Below, in pieces: positions 22,610 to 30,650 of a stretch of 64,000 nucleotides of DNA. Each line of letters begins with the position of its first letter. Within the stretch, counting starts at the first letter, position 1. Made by a program: the position numbers and the translations under genes. Source of the stretch: Marinobacter vinifirmus (GTDB lineage Bacteria > Pseudomonadota > Gammaproteobacteria > Pseudomonadales > Oleiphilaceae); NCBI RefSeq assembly GCF_002258215.1, contig NZ_NEFY01000002.1, forward strand, positions 1 to 64,000. The letters run 5' to 3'. The notes under the pieces were generated by a model. The model did no database searches and was not told where the DNA came from. It was given only the letters and a program-made list of their open reading frames with translations.

Positions 22610-23524
22610 TTGGGTTGTACTCCCCTTTTCCGCGTCGTTTCTTTCGCGGCCTGCCTGCTGGCAAGCCTGGTGCCCGCTACCCATGTAGTTGCCGAAACAA
22701 CAGACAACCACCGGGAGCTCACCCTCTGGTACCGCAACTACGACAGCCCGGCAATTCGCAACCTGGTGTTGCTGGCCCTGGATAAAACCCCCGAGTACGG
22801 CAGCTACGAGTTACTTCGCAGTTTGGAGGTCAGCCAGGGGCGGGCATTGCTGGAGCTGACCAAACGTAACAACCGTATCCTTGATATTGCCAACGTTGCC
22901 ACCACGGCTGATCGGGAAGACAGCCTGAACCCGATCCCGGTTCCGGTAGATGGCGGCTTGCTGGGTTTTCGGGTTTGCCTGGTAATGCCGGAAAACCTGC
23001 CAAAGTTCAAAAATATTTCCAGCCTTGAAGACCTCAAAGCCCGTAAAATCAGTATTGGCCAGGGAACGCACTGGCCAGACACCCCGATTCTCGAGGCCAA
23101 CGGGCTGAGGGTCATCACCAATCCACGTTTCGAAGTGCTGTTCGGGATGCTGCTGAACCAACGTTTCGACTGCTTTGCCCGGGGCATCAGTGAAGTGCTT
23201 TTTGACCTCGAACAGCCTCGCGCCAGTGGCCTGGTGATTGAACCCGATCTCCTGATTGCTTACCCGTTACCTTCTTACCTGTTTGCCGCAAAACACGATC
23301 ACGACACTGCCCACCGGCTCCAGCTCGGCATTGAGCGCGCCATCAATGATGGCAGTTTTGCGGACTATCTGAACCAATACTTCGGCCGCGCGATGAACGA
23401 ACTTAATCTGAAGCGTCGCACCATCATCACCCTCAAGAATCCGTACCTCAGTGATGAATCCAATGGTGTTGGCCGGAAAACGCTGGAAGAGCTGAGCCGG
23501 CGTATTAAACACCTGGACCAATAG
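22610..23524 (+). CDS. Periplasmic solute-binding-like protein, orphan
   Basis: This 304-residue secreted protein has a signal peptide at residues 1-29 (ACLLASLVPATHVVAET). The mature part has the two-lobed binding-protein pattern of the SBP_bac_3 type (FRVCLVMPENLPKFKNISSLEDLKARKISIGQGTHWPDT), and a second-lobe region LLIAYPLPSYLFAAKHD. The start is TTG at 22610, supported by AAGGA about 8-10 bases upstream and by the signal peptide beginning there. There are no ABC transporter genes next to it; recQ is upstream and a GNAT-nitrilase gene downstream. In Marinobacter-like genomes such orphans are frequent and may serve sensing proteins. The ligand is unknown. Confidence 0.7.
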   Translation: MGCTPLFRVVSFAACLLASLVPATHVVAETTDNHRELTLWYRNYDSPAIRNLVLLALDKTPEYGSYELLRSLEVSQGRALLELTKRNNRILDIANVATTADREDSLNPIPVPVDGGLLGFRVCLVMPENLPKFKNISSLEDLKARKISIGQGTHWPDTPILEANGLRVITNPRFEVLFGMLLNQRFDCFARGISEVLFDLEQPRASGLVIEPDLLIAYPLPSYLFAAKHDHDTAHRLQLGIERAINDGSFADYLNQYFGRAMNELNLKRRTIITLKNPYLSDESNGVGRKTLEELSRRIKHLDQ

Positions 23525-23608
23525 TCCCGGGCGAAGTATTCAGGAACCTCTGTTAAACTGATGCATCTTGAACCGTGCATCCGCTCGTCAAAAACGGAGA
23601 ATCTCTGA

Positions 23609-25135
23609 ATGGCCCACGAAGAACTGCACCTGAACCTGCGCAACCTCACCCTCGAGGATTACCCACAGCTCCAGGAACTGATGGACGATGTTTATGACGA
23701 CATCGGCGGTGCATGGCCAAAAGAAACCATCAAGGCGCTGGTGGAACAATTCCCGGATGGCCAGATCTGTATTGAAGACAATGGCCACCTGGTAGCCGTA
23801 GCACTAACCGTAAGCGTTAAGTACGAGCGGTTCAGCAACCCCCACGCCTACGACGACCTGATCCTTCGCAACGAAAAGATCTGGCACAACCCCAATGGTG
23901 ATTCCCTGTATGGGCTGGATGTGTTCATCCACCATGAATATCGCGGCTATCGTCTGGGCCGGCGCTTGTATGAAGCCCGAAAGGAACTGTGTCGCTCCAT
24001 GAACCTGCGGGCCATCCTGGCCGGCGGCCGCATTCCCAACTACTTCAAGTATTCCGAGCAGTACACACCGGAAGAGTACATCCAGCGGGTAGACCGCAAA
24101 GAGATCTACGATCCGATTCTGAGCTTCCAGCTCTCCAATGACTTCCAGGTTACCCGGCTGATGCACAAATACCTGCCGGAAGACGAGAAATCCATGGGCT
24201 ATGCCACGCTGCTGGAGTGGCGAAACATCCTGTATACCCCGCCCTCCTCAGTACTGGACGTGAAGAAAACCCAGGTGCGTATGGGTGCAGTTCAGTGGCA
24301 GATGCGGGAATTCACCTCGGTTGAGGAAGTGCTCAAGCAGGTGGAGTACTTCGTTGATGCCCTGTCGGACTACAAAAGCGATTTCGCCCTGTTCCCCGAG
24401 TTCTTCAACGCGCCGTTGATGGGCCTGACCGACCAGATGGACCAGACCCGCGCCATTCGCTTCCTGGCCGGCTTTACCGAACAGTTCCGTAACGAAATGT
24501 CGGAAATGGCGGTCAGCTACAACATAAACATCATCACCGGCTCCATGCCGCTGATCGAGAACGACCGGGTATACAACGTCTCATACCTCTGCCACCGGGA
24601 CGGTCGGGTTGATGAGCAGCGCAAGATTCACATCACACCCCATGAACGCCGTGACTGGGTGATCGAAGGAGGCAACAGCTTCGAGGTGTTCGAAACAGAT
24701 GCCGGCCGCGTGGCTATCCAGATCTGCTATGACATCGAATTCCCGGAATTGGGTCGTATTGCAGCCAGCCAGAACGTCGATATTATCTGTGTGCCCTTCT
24801 GGACAGACACCAAGAACGGCTACCTGCGGGTACGCCACTGCGCTCAGGCGCGAGCCATTGAAAACGAATGCTATGTGGTGATCACCGGCAGCGTGGGCAA
24901 CTTGCCCAAGGTGGAAAACCTGGACGTTCAGTACGCCCAGTCATCCGTATTCTCGCCTTCGGACTTCGCCTTCCCCCACGATGCCGTGATGGCGGAAACC
25001 ACGCCCAACACCGAGATGATCATGTTCTCGGATATGGACCTGGAAAAGCTGAAACTGGTGCGTAACGAAGGTTCTGTCACTAATCTTAAAGATCGCCGTG
25101 TTGATATGTACGAAATCAAAACCCGTTCACGGTAA
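23609..25135 (+). CDS. Fused GNAT N-acetyltransferase and carbon-nitrogen hydrolase
   Basis: This 508-residue fusion has an N-terminal GNAT acetyltransferase domain at about residues 1-215 (acetyl-CoA loop near GLDVFIHHEYRGYRLGRRLY). A nitrilase-superfamily amidase follows at about 225-500. The nitrilase triad is complete: Glu in LFPEFFNAPLMG, Lys in RKIHITPHER and Cys in IQICYDIEFPE. This two-domain layout is a known family in proteobacteria, annotated as bifunctional, with no established substrate. It would allow acetylation of an amine and hydrolysis of an amide on related molecules. ATG 23609 has GGAG about 10 bases upstream. It appears to stand alone, and a weak hairpin follows at 25194-25234. 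Confidence 0.9.
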   Translation: MAHEELHLNLRNLTLEDYPQLQELMDDVYDDIGGAWPKETIKALVEQFPDGQICIEDNGHLVAVALTVSVKYERFSNPHAYDDLILRNEKIWHNPNGDSLYGLDVFIHHEYRGYRLGRRLYEARKELCRSMNLRAILAGGRIPNYFKYSEQYTPEEYIQRVDRKEIYDPILSFQLSNDFQVTRLMHKYLPEDEKSMGYATLLEWRNILYTPPSSVLDVKKTQVRMGAVQWQMREFTSVEEVLKQVEYFVDALSDYKSDFALFPEFFNAPLMGLTDQMDQTRAIRFLAGFTEQFRNEMSEMAVSYNINIITGSMPLIENDRVYNVSYLCHRDGRVDEQRKIHITPHERRDWVIEGGNSFEVFETDAGRVAIQICYDIEFPELGRIAASQNVDIICVPFWTDTKNGYLRVRHCAQARAIENECYVVITGSVGNLPKVENLDVQYAQSSVFSPSDFAFPHDAVMAETTPNTEMIMFSDMDLEKLKLVRNEGSVTNLKDRRVDMYEIKTRSR

Positions 25136-25193
25136 CGGATCTGGCCCGGAATCACCGGCCAGGCTCTTGAACCATTCCCTGAAAGGGTTACCG

Positions 25194-25234
25194 TAGACGG
25201 CTGACAGCATTGCCATAATTGCTTTCGCCGTCTA
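25194..25234 (+). repeat. 8-bp inverted repeat downstream of the GNAT-nitrilase gene
   Basis: TAGACGGC at 25194-25201 pairs with GCCGTCTA at 25227-25234 over a 25-base loop. It is followed by a short T-rich stretch (TTGTTTG). It could be a weak terminator or mRNA end structure between the GNAT-nitrilase gene and the PilZ-like gene. The long loop makes this uncertain. Confidence 0.35.
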
Positions 25235-25289
25235 TTGTTTGATCTATATACACATTCTGATGTACTGAAAAACGCAGAGATACAGGTTA

Positions 25290-25688
25290 ATGAACGACCC
25301 ACTACCGGATCTGGTTGCCCGCTTCCGTGTTCGCCAGGGACTGTTTCGTAAAGAAACCGTCGAGGCCCGCGTGTACGAGCTGGACAGCTATGGCTGCGTG
25401 ATGAAAACCGACAAGGTTTTCGAGCCGGGCGATACCCTGGTTCTGGAGCTGGTAATGGATATGCCGTTTGAGGAAATCAGGGCCGAGGGTGTCTCCGGCC
25501 TGGTCACCGAAAAGAGAAAGCACTGTAGCAATTTCTTCTATTCGATTGATTTTTCTGACCTTAACACCAAAGACGCATCTCCCCTGTCAGAAAAACTCCG
25601 GCGCATTCACGAAGTACTTCTGAAAAAACAAAGCCTCAAATCCCGCCGTGGCCCGGGCCCCGTCGCGAGCATGAGGCAACTGGCCTGA
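25290..25688 (+). CDS. PilZ-like domain protein, degenerate
   Basis: This 132-residue protein has the beta-barrel pattern of a PilZ domain: EARVYELDSYGCVMKTDKVF, then GDTLVLELVMDM, then SNFFYSIDFSDL. The canonical binding signatures are weak. The N-terminal RFRVRQG holds arginines but not RxxxR in the usual place, and the DxSxxG loop reads LDSYGC. It may therefore be a PilZ fold that does not bind c-di-GMP, or an unrelated small barrel. The C-terminal 40 residues are basic. AGG lies close to the ATG. The following gene starts 46 bases downstream with its own strong ribosome site. Confidence 0.6.
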   Translation: MNDPLPDLVARFRVRQGLFRKETVEARVYELDSYGCVMKTDKVFEPGDTLVLELVMDMPFEEIRAEGVSGLVTEKRKHCSNFFYSIDFSDLNTKDASPLSEKLRRIHEVLLKKQSLKSRRGPGPVASMRQLA

Positions 25689-25734
25689 TACCCCGTAGTA
25701 CTTACCAAGCATCCGTCTGCAAGGAGACGTCCCC

Positions 25735-26349
25735 ATGGCAAAGAAAGCCAAACCGAGCGTAGATAAGATCGTCAAGAAGGTGAACAAGGAGTTCGAGAAA
25801 ACCTCTGCCCAGATCGAGGGGCTGATTAGCGATGCCCTGCAACAGTTCGACCACCTGCAGCACCAGATTCAGGACCCCGTGCGCAAGCTGCTCAAAGACA
25901 TGGACGAGCTGCGTGACCGGGAAATGAAGCGCTTTAACGAAGAGTTCGAGCGCCGGATGAACGAATTCCACGAATTGCAGGCCACCCTGCTGGAGCGCGT
26001 GGGCATTGCCTCCAAGGAAGCCCGCAAAGCGGCGGACGAAACAGCCAGCAAGGCCAAGTCTGCGGCCAAATCCGCTACAGGCAGCAAGCCGGCTGCAAAA
26101 AAGGCGCCTGCCAAAAAGCCTGCCGCCAGGAAAGCTGCTACTCCGAAGGCAGCCAAGCCTGCGGACAAGTCTGATCTTACCCGCGTGAAGGGTATCGGAC
26201 CGGCGACTGCGAAGAAGATGAAAGAAGCAGGCATTACTTCCATCGAGCAGATTGCCAACCCGAGCGCCGAAGACAAGCAGAAGCTGGAAGCCTTCAAGAG
26301 CATGAAAGGCTACAGCCAGCTGACCGCCGAGGCGAAAAAAGTACTGTAA
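25735..26349 (+). CDS. Coiled-coil, Ala/Lys-rich, helix-hairpin-helix protein
   Basis: This 204-residue protein has three parts. Residues 1-95 are charged helices with phasin-like or coiled-coil character (LQQFDHLQHQIQDPVRKLL). Residues 96-142 form an Ala/Lys/Pro-rich linker resembling histone H1 tails (AAKKAPAKKPAARK). Residues 145-204 form a helix-hairpin-helix-type domain (LTRVKGIGPATAKKMKEAG, TSIEQIAN). Similar C-terminal domains bind DNA in many proteins. AAGGAG stands 8 bases before the ATG, suggesting good expression. It may be a nucleoid-associated protein or, by its N-terminal half, a granule-associated phasin-like protein. Both readings are inference. It converges with the senB-like gene. 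Confidence 0.75.
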   Translation: MAKKAKPSVDKIVKKVNKEFEKTSAQIEGLISDALQQFDHLQHQIQDPVRKLLKDMDELRDREMKRFNEEFERRMNEFHELQATLLERVGIASKEARKAADETASKAKSAAKSATGSKPAAKKAPAKKPAARKAATPKAAKPADKSDLTRVKGIGPATAKKMKEAGITSIEQIANPSAEDKQKLEAFKSMKGYSQLTAEAKKVL

Positions 26350-26357
26350 AACGTACC

Positions 26358-27329
26358 TTAGCCTCGAATGTCGAGTACCCGCGCCAGAGCCTCGTCCAGG
26401 CTCTGGCGTTCTTTTTCAGGAGTGAAGGTTTCAGCGAGCGCCGACACAGCTGCTCTCAGTTTTGCCAGGTACTCCGGTTCCCGCTCTGCCCGGCTCATCA
26501 ACTGGGCCAGTGCCTTGTCATCCCCAACCGGGAAATAGCCCGGATAATCCTCACCCAACAGCCCCTTGTTGCCCGGAATATCCGACGCCAGAATTGGCAA
26601 GCCTGCCCTGCAGGCTTCAGAGACCACATTCGCGCCACCTTCCATCACCGAGCTGATGACCATCACACTGCTCACGGCCATCAGATTTTCCAGGCCCGGC
26701 TTATCTAGCTCCCCTAACCAGTGAAAGCGCGGGTTATCCTTGCTTTCTGACAGAGCTTTCTCGCGCCACTCCTCGGTGTGCGGGCGGCCGGCACAATTAA
26801 CGACAATGCTTGAATCTTCCGGCAGGTGGCGCGCGGCAAGGGCGGCCCGAAGGCTGTCTTTTTCATCACGCAGGTGGCCGATCACACAGATATTGAACTG
26901 CCCTGGTTCCGGCCGGGAGCCGCCACGCACGGCAGGCTGCGCCGCAGACTGGCGAAGGGTAACCAGTTTGTCGCTGAACGATTCCGGAATGTCCCGGGCT
27001 ACCAGGTCGTGCAGGCCTATCAGCAAATCCGCCGTGTCCATCGAAGCCAGGGTAACCCCGGGATATTCATGCTGGTGATGATAGATATCGGTACCCGTCA
27101 GCACGACAATTAATGGCTTGTCCGGATTTTGCTCTCTCCATGCCTCTACCGCATGCGCACTGCGCCATGCGTGAAGGGCGATCATAAGATCAGCCGTTTC
27201 TCCTTCATACCCGGTCAATACCTGGACCTGATGGCCGGATTGCTCCAGCAGTACCTGCCAGCGCAGGGCCGTGGCTCGATTACCGGCCTTGGAGTCCGGG
27301 CCGGCAGGAGTGATGATCAGAAGATGCAT
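26358..27329 (-). CDS. senB: SenB-like selenosugar synthase (TIGR04348-type glycosyltransferase)
   Basis: This 323-residue GT4-type glycosyltransferase belongs, by its sequence style, to the family first known as TIGR04348. That family is now known to include SenB, which joins selenophosphate to a UDP-sugar in selenoneine biosynthesis. Characteristic marks are LIITPAGPDSKAGNRATALRW at the start, MIALHAWRSAHAVEAWR, IVVLTGTDIYHH near residue 80, ICVIGHLRDEKDSLRAALAA and SSVMEGGANVVSEACRAGLPI with the nucleotide-sugar Glu. It stands divergent (166 bases) from an ABC importer of the putative selenate type, which supports a selenium role. senA (EgtB-like) and selD are not in the window. No strong Shine-Dalgarno is seen. 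Confidence 0.8.
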   Translation of the reverse strand: MHLLIITPAGPDSKAGNRATALRWQVLLEQSGHQVQVLTGYEGETADLMIALHAWRSAHAVEAWREQNPDKPLIVVLTGTDIYHHQHEYPGVTLASMDTADLLIGLHDLVARDIPESFSDKLVTLRQSAAQPAVRGGSRPEPGQFNICVIGHLRDEKDSLRAALAARHLPEDSSIVVNCAGRPHTEEWREKALSESKDNPRFHWLGELDKPGLENLMAVSSVMVISSVMEGGANVVSEACRAGLPILASDIPGNKGLLGEDYPGYFPVGDDKALAQLMSRAEREPEYLAKLRAAVSALAETFTPEKERQSLDEALARVLDIRG

Positions 27330-27495
27330 AAAGGGTGTCCGATAAATTTACCGAAATTCTGCACGGGCCAGTGCTCCGGGTAAAGGATTCCTGCGTATAC
27401 CGGTTCAGACTTATGGCAATTCACGGTATCCTGAGGCTGCCTTCGGCGCTCGCCGGGCCACCCAAAAGCTCCCCGACAAAAAGGAATGAATCATC

Positions 27496-28374
27496 ATGGT
27501 CATCAAACATCTACGGAAATGGCTGGTTTCCGGCCTTCTGTCTTTTTCTGCCGTAACTGCCGTACAGGCACAAACCTTCGTGTTTACGGCTATTCCTGAT
27601 GAGGATGAAACCAAGCTGGTAGAGCGCTTTCGCGGCGTGGCTGATTACCTTTCCGAGCAGCTCGACGTAGACGTTCGTTATATCCCGGTGAAATCCTATG
27701 CGGCCGCGGTATCCGCCTTCCGCAACAACCAGGTGCAGCTGGCCTGGTTTGGCGGGCTGTCCGGTGTGCAGGCACGGCGCCTGGTGCCGGGTTCTGAGGC
27801 CATCGCCCAGGGCGTGGAAGACGAAGCCTTTGTCACCTATTTCATCGCCAACACCAGCACCGAAATCGAGCCGGCAGGCAGCCTGGCGGACCTTGAGGAC
27901 AACCTGCGTGGCAAAACCTTTACCTTTGGTTCCAAGGGTTCCACCTCCGGCCGCCTGATGCCCGAGTTCCACCTGCGCGACACCTTTGGTGAGGCACCGG
28001 AATCTGTATTTTCCCGTGTTGGTTTCAGCGGTAACCATACCCGTACTCTTCGCCTGGTAGAGGCTGGCACCTATGAAGTGGGCGCGCTCAACTTCCAGGT
28101 CTGGGAAAAAGAGCTGGCAGATGGAAACATCGATACCGATGCCGTTCAGGTTATCTGGAAAACCCCGGCGTACCCGGATTACCAGTGGACCATCCGCGGT
28201 GACGTGAACGAGCGGTTCGGTGAAGGTTTCAAAGACAAGGTGACCAAGGCCCTGCTGGAACTGGACGATCCGGCACTGCTTGAAAGCTTCCCCCGTTCCG
28301 GCTTTATTCCGGCGTCTAACGATGATTACGAGCCCATTCGCAAGACCGCTGAAAACATCGGAATCCTCGATTGA
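27496..28374 (+). CDS. PhnD-like periplasmic binding protein of putative selenate ABC transporter
   Basis: This 292-residue secreted binding protein has a signal peptide at about 1-25 ending AVQAQ. The mature protein follows the PhnD branch: TAIPDEDETKLVERFRGVAD, VKSYAAAVSAFRNNQVQLAWFGG and FGSKGSTSGRLMPEFHL, the oxyanion-binding loop. VGFSGNHTRTLRLVEAG and TPAYPDYQWTIRGDV follow. This subgroup is often annotated as putative selenate ABC transporter binding protein because of its neighbourhood with selenium genes. The adjacent senB-like gene fits. The ligand (selenate, selenite, phosphonate or another oxyanion) is not proven by sequence. AAGGA is 10 bases before the ATG. It overlaps the ATPase start as TGATG. 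Confidence 0.82.
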   Translation: MVIKHLRKWLVSGLLSFSAVTAVQAQTFVFTAIPDEDETKLVERFRGVADYLSEQLDVDVRYIPVKSYAAAVSAFRNNQVQLAWFGGLSGVQARRLVPGSEAIAQGVEDEAFVTYFIANTSTEIEPAGSLADLEDNLRGKTFTFGSKGSTSGRLMPEFHLRDTFGEAPESVFSRVGFSGNHTRTLRLVEAGTYEVGALNFQVWEKELADGNIDTDAVQVIWKTPAYPDYQWTIRGDVNERFGEGFKDKVTKALLELDDPALLESFPRSGFIPASNDDYEPIRKTAENIGILD

Positions 28375-29024
28375 TGCCAGGATTTGATTTTCATGGTCTG
28401 ACAGCCAGCTTTAACGGAGAGCGGGTGATTGGCCCGCTCTCCCTGCACGTAAATGAAGGCGAGCATGTGGCGCTGGTCGGCAAAAGTGGCGCCGGCAAGT
28501 CTACGCTGATCCGTTTGCTTTATGACCGGCTTGAGAGTGAGGCATCCCTGATTCCGCAAGGCCTGGGGTTGGTGAACGCGCTGCCGGTATTTCATAACGT
28601 GTTTATGGGACAACTGGACCGACATCCCGGCTGGTATAACGCCCTGACCCTGATTCGCCCGTTCCGTCGCGACCGCGACACCGTAAAGGCCTTGCTCAAA
28701 GAACTGGAAATTCCCGAGAAACAGTGGATACCGACGGCTGCACTGTCTGGCGGGCAACGCCAGCGGGTGGCCATTGCCCGGGCCATCTACCGGCAGGCCC
28801 CTGTGCTGTTAGCGGATGAGCCCATTTCGGCACTGGATGGCCCCATGGCGCACCTGGTCATGAAAACCCTCACCAACCGGTTCTCCACCTCGATTATTGC
28901 TTTGCACGATGTGGACATGGCACTGCGTTACTGTAACCGGATCATCGGCATTCAGGACGGCCAGGTAGCGCTGGACGAAGCGGCTTCCTCGCTTGTCGCA
29001 TCCGACATCATGTCTCTGTATTAA
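28374..29024 (+). CDS. ABC transporter ATP-binding protein, PhnC-like
   Basis: This 216-residue ATPase powers the importer encoded with its neighbours. Walker A GKSGAGKST, signature LSGGQRQRVAIARA and Walker B VLLADEP are present, followed by the switch His in IIALHDVD. The start used is ATG 28374, which overlaps the upstream stop as TGATG; a TTG 3 bases earlier is possible. At 216 residues it is slightly shorter than typical PhnC proteins. Its position between the binding protein and permease genes makes the assignment to this system safe; the substrate is set by the binding protein. Confidence 0.88.
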   Translation: MPGFDFHGLTASFNGERVIGPLSLHVNEGEHVALVGKSGAGKSTLIRLLYDRLESEASLIPQGLGLVNALPVFHNVFMGQLDRHPGWYNALTLIRPFRRDRDTVKALLKELEIPEKQWIPTAALSGGQRQRVAIARAIYRQAPVLLADEPISALDGPMAHLVMKTLTNRFSTSIIALHDVDMALRYCNRIIGIQDGQVALDEAASSLVASDIMSLY

Positions 29025-29041
29025 CGGGCCAGAACCAGTTT

Positions 29042-30508
29042 ATGTTTTCCTACCCCACCGTCAGAGCCAGTTTCATATTCCTTGCCATTGCGCTCGGCGG
29101 TTTGCTGGTGGCCGATATTGCCATCACCACCGCCAACCCCTGGCAGGATCTTGGCCGGTTCTTTCTGGGCGTAGCTACCCCCAACTTTTTCAGCACCGAA
29201 GGCCTGATGACCGCCCTGCTGCGCACGGTGGCGTTCGCCTTCGTGGGTGTAACCATCGGCAGCCTGGCAGGATTTCTGCTGGCGCTGGGTTATCGGTTTC
29301 TGCCGGTTCGAATCTTCTGTGCCTTCATCCGTTCGATTCATGAGTTGTTCTGGGCGCTGATCTTCTTACAGTTCTTCGGTTTCCACCCACTGACCGGCGT
29401 GCTGGCCATTGCCATCCCCTATTCGGGTATCTTCGCCAAGGTGTACTCGGAGATCTTTGAAGAGTCTGATCCGGAGCCCGGCCGCCTGCTGCCTCCCGGC
29501 ACCGGTTCGGTGTCAGCCTTTCTGTATGCCCGTATTCCGGATTGCTGGGAACAGATCCGCACCTACACCTCTTACCGCCTGGAATGCGGCCTGCGCTCCT
29601 CGGCCATTCTCGGTTTCGTGGGTTTACCTACGCTGGGGTTCTACCTGGAATCGTCGTTCTCCCAGGGCATGTATTCCGATGCCGGCGCCATGCTGATTCT
29701 GTTCTATATCCTGATTGCCACCCTGCCCCTGTGGGTTCGGCCGAAATTGCTGCCGTTCTACATTCTGGCCGCTCCGTTCTTTCTGGGAGACGGGTTCCCC
29801 ATTGTCTGGGGCAACGTGGAGCGGTTCTTCACCGAAGACATCATCCCGGCGCCGCTGCGTGATGGCGAGGGGCTTGCCGGCCTGTCTGCCTGGTTCGGGG
29901 ATGTAATGGTCACCGAGGCACTGCCGGGCATCTGGAACACCATTGTCCTTACCCAGATTGCCCTGGTGGCTACGGGCATTATTTCCCTGCTGGCATTCCC
30001 CCTGATTTCCAACCACTTCGGTGGCCCGGTGCGCCGTACCTCCGGCCATGTGTTGCTGGTGATTGCCCGCTCCACGCCGGAATACATCCTGGCCTACATT
30101 CTGTTGCAACTCTGGGGGCCGTCTATGCTGCCGGCGGTGGTGGCACTGGCCCTGCACAACGGTGGCATTATCGGCCACCTGATCGGTCGCCAGACCAACA
30201 CCATTCAGTTGCGCCCGGATTCGCCCACCGGCTTCACCCGGTACAGCTGGGAACTGGTCCCCCGGGTTTACCGCTCGTTCCTGGCTTTTCTGTTCTACCG
30301 CTGGGAAATCATCATGCGGGAAACAGCCATCCTGGGCATCCTGGGCATCTACACGCTGGGCTTCTATGTCGACAGCGCCATACAGAACATCCGTTTCGAC
30401 CGGGCCATGGTGCTGATACTGATCACCGCGTTGCTGAACATCGGCGTTGATGCACTGGGCCGCTACATTCGCCGGAAACTGGCCCTGCAGACCATGCAAA
30501 CCTGCTGA
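29042..30508 (+). CDS. Fused two-domain ABC permease, PhnE-like
   Basis: This 488-residue membrane protein equals two PhnE-type permease units in one chain. Each half carries the coupling-helix region. The first is at about residues 155-200 (ARIPDCWEQIRTYTSYRLEC, then SSAILGFVG). The second lies near 400-440 (GFTRYSWELVPRVYRSFLAF, then ETAILGILG). About 10-12 membrane segments are visible. The fused form removes the need for a second permease gene and is the layout of the putative selenate systems, whereas phosphonate systems usually have single units of about 260 residues. It starts 17 bases after the ATPase gene with only a weak ribosome site. Confidence 0.85.
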   Translation: MFSYPTVRASFIFLAIALGGLLVADIAITTANPWQDLGRFFLGVATPNFFSTEGLMTALLRTVAFAFVGVTIGSLAGFLLALGYRFLPVRIFCAFIRSIHELFWALIFLQFFGFHPLTGVLAIAIPYSGIFAKVYSEIFEESDPEPGRLLPPGTGSVSAFLYARIPDCWEQIRTYTSYRLECGLRSSAILGFVGLPTLGFYLESSFSQGMYSDAGAMLILFYILIATLPLWVRPKLLPFYILAAPFFLGDGFPIVWGNVERFFTEDIIPAPLRDGEGLAGLSAWFGDVMVTEALPGIWNTIVLTQIALVATGIISLLAFPLISNHFGGPVRRTSGHVLLVIARSTPEYILAYILLQLWGPSMLPAVVALALHNGGIIGHLIGRQTNTIQLRPDSPTGFTRYSWELVPRVYRSFLAFLFYRWEIIMRETAILGILGIYTLGFYVDSAIQNIRFDRAMVLILITALLNIGVDALGRYIRRKLALQTMQTC

Positions 30509-30650
30509 TCAGCTGAGACCAGCATCACAATTCCCGCGCCTGAAATGCCGGTACCGCCAGAATTGGGAAGCCGGTTACCTTGCCGATCGTTACATATCGT
30601 TACAATGCCTTATCGTTCTAATTTCAGGAATGCGAGGCAAGATACCCTTC

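Noticed and set aside
22416-22664. A small minus-strand frame in the recQ to binding-protein gap (82 codons)
   Set aside because: Basic N-terminus overlaps the signal peptide coding of the binding protein; no ribosome site for its upstream start and no recognised family. A shorter frame from ATG near 22485 is too small to judge.
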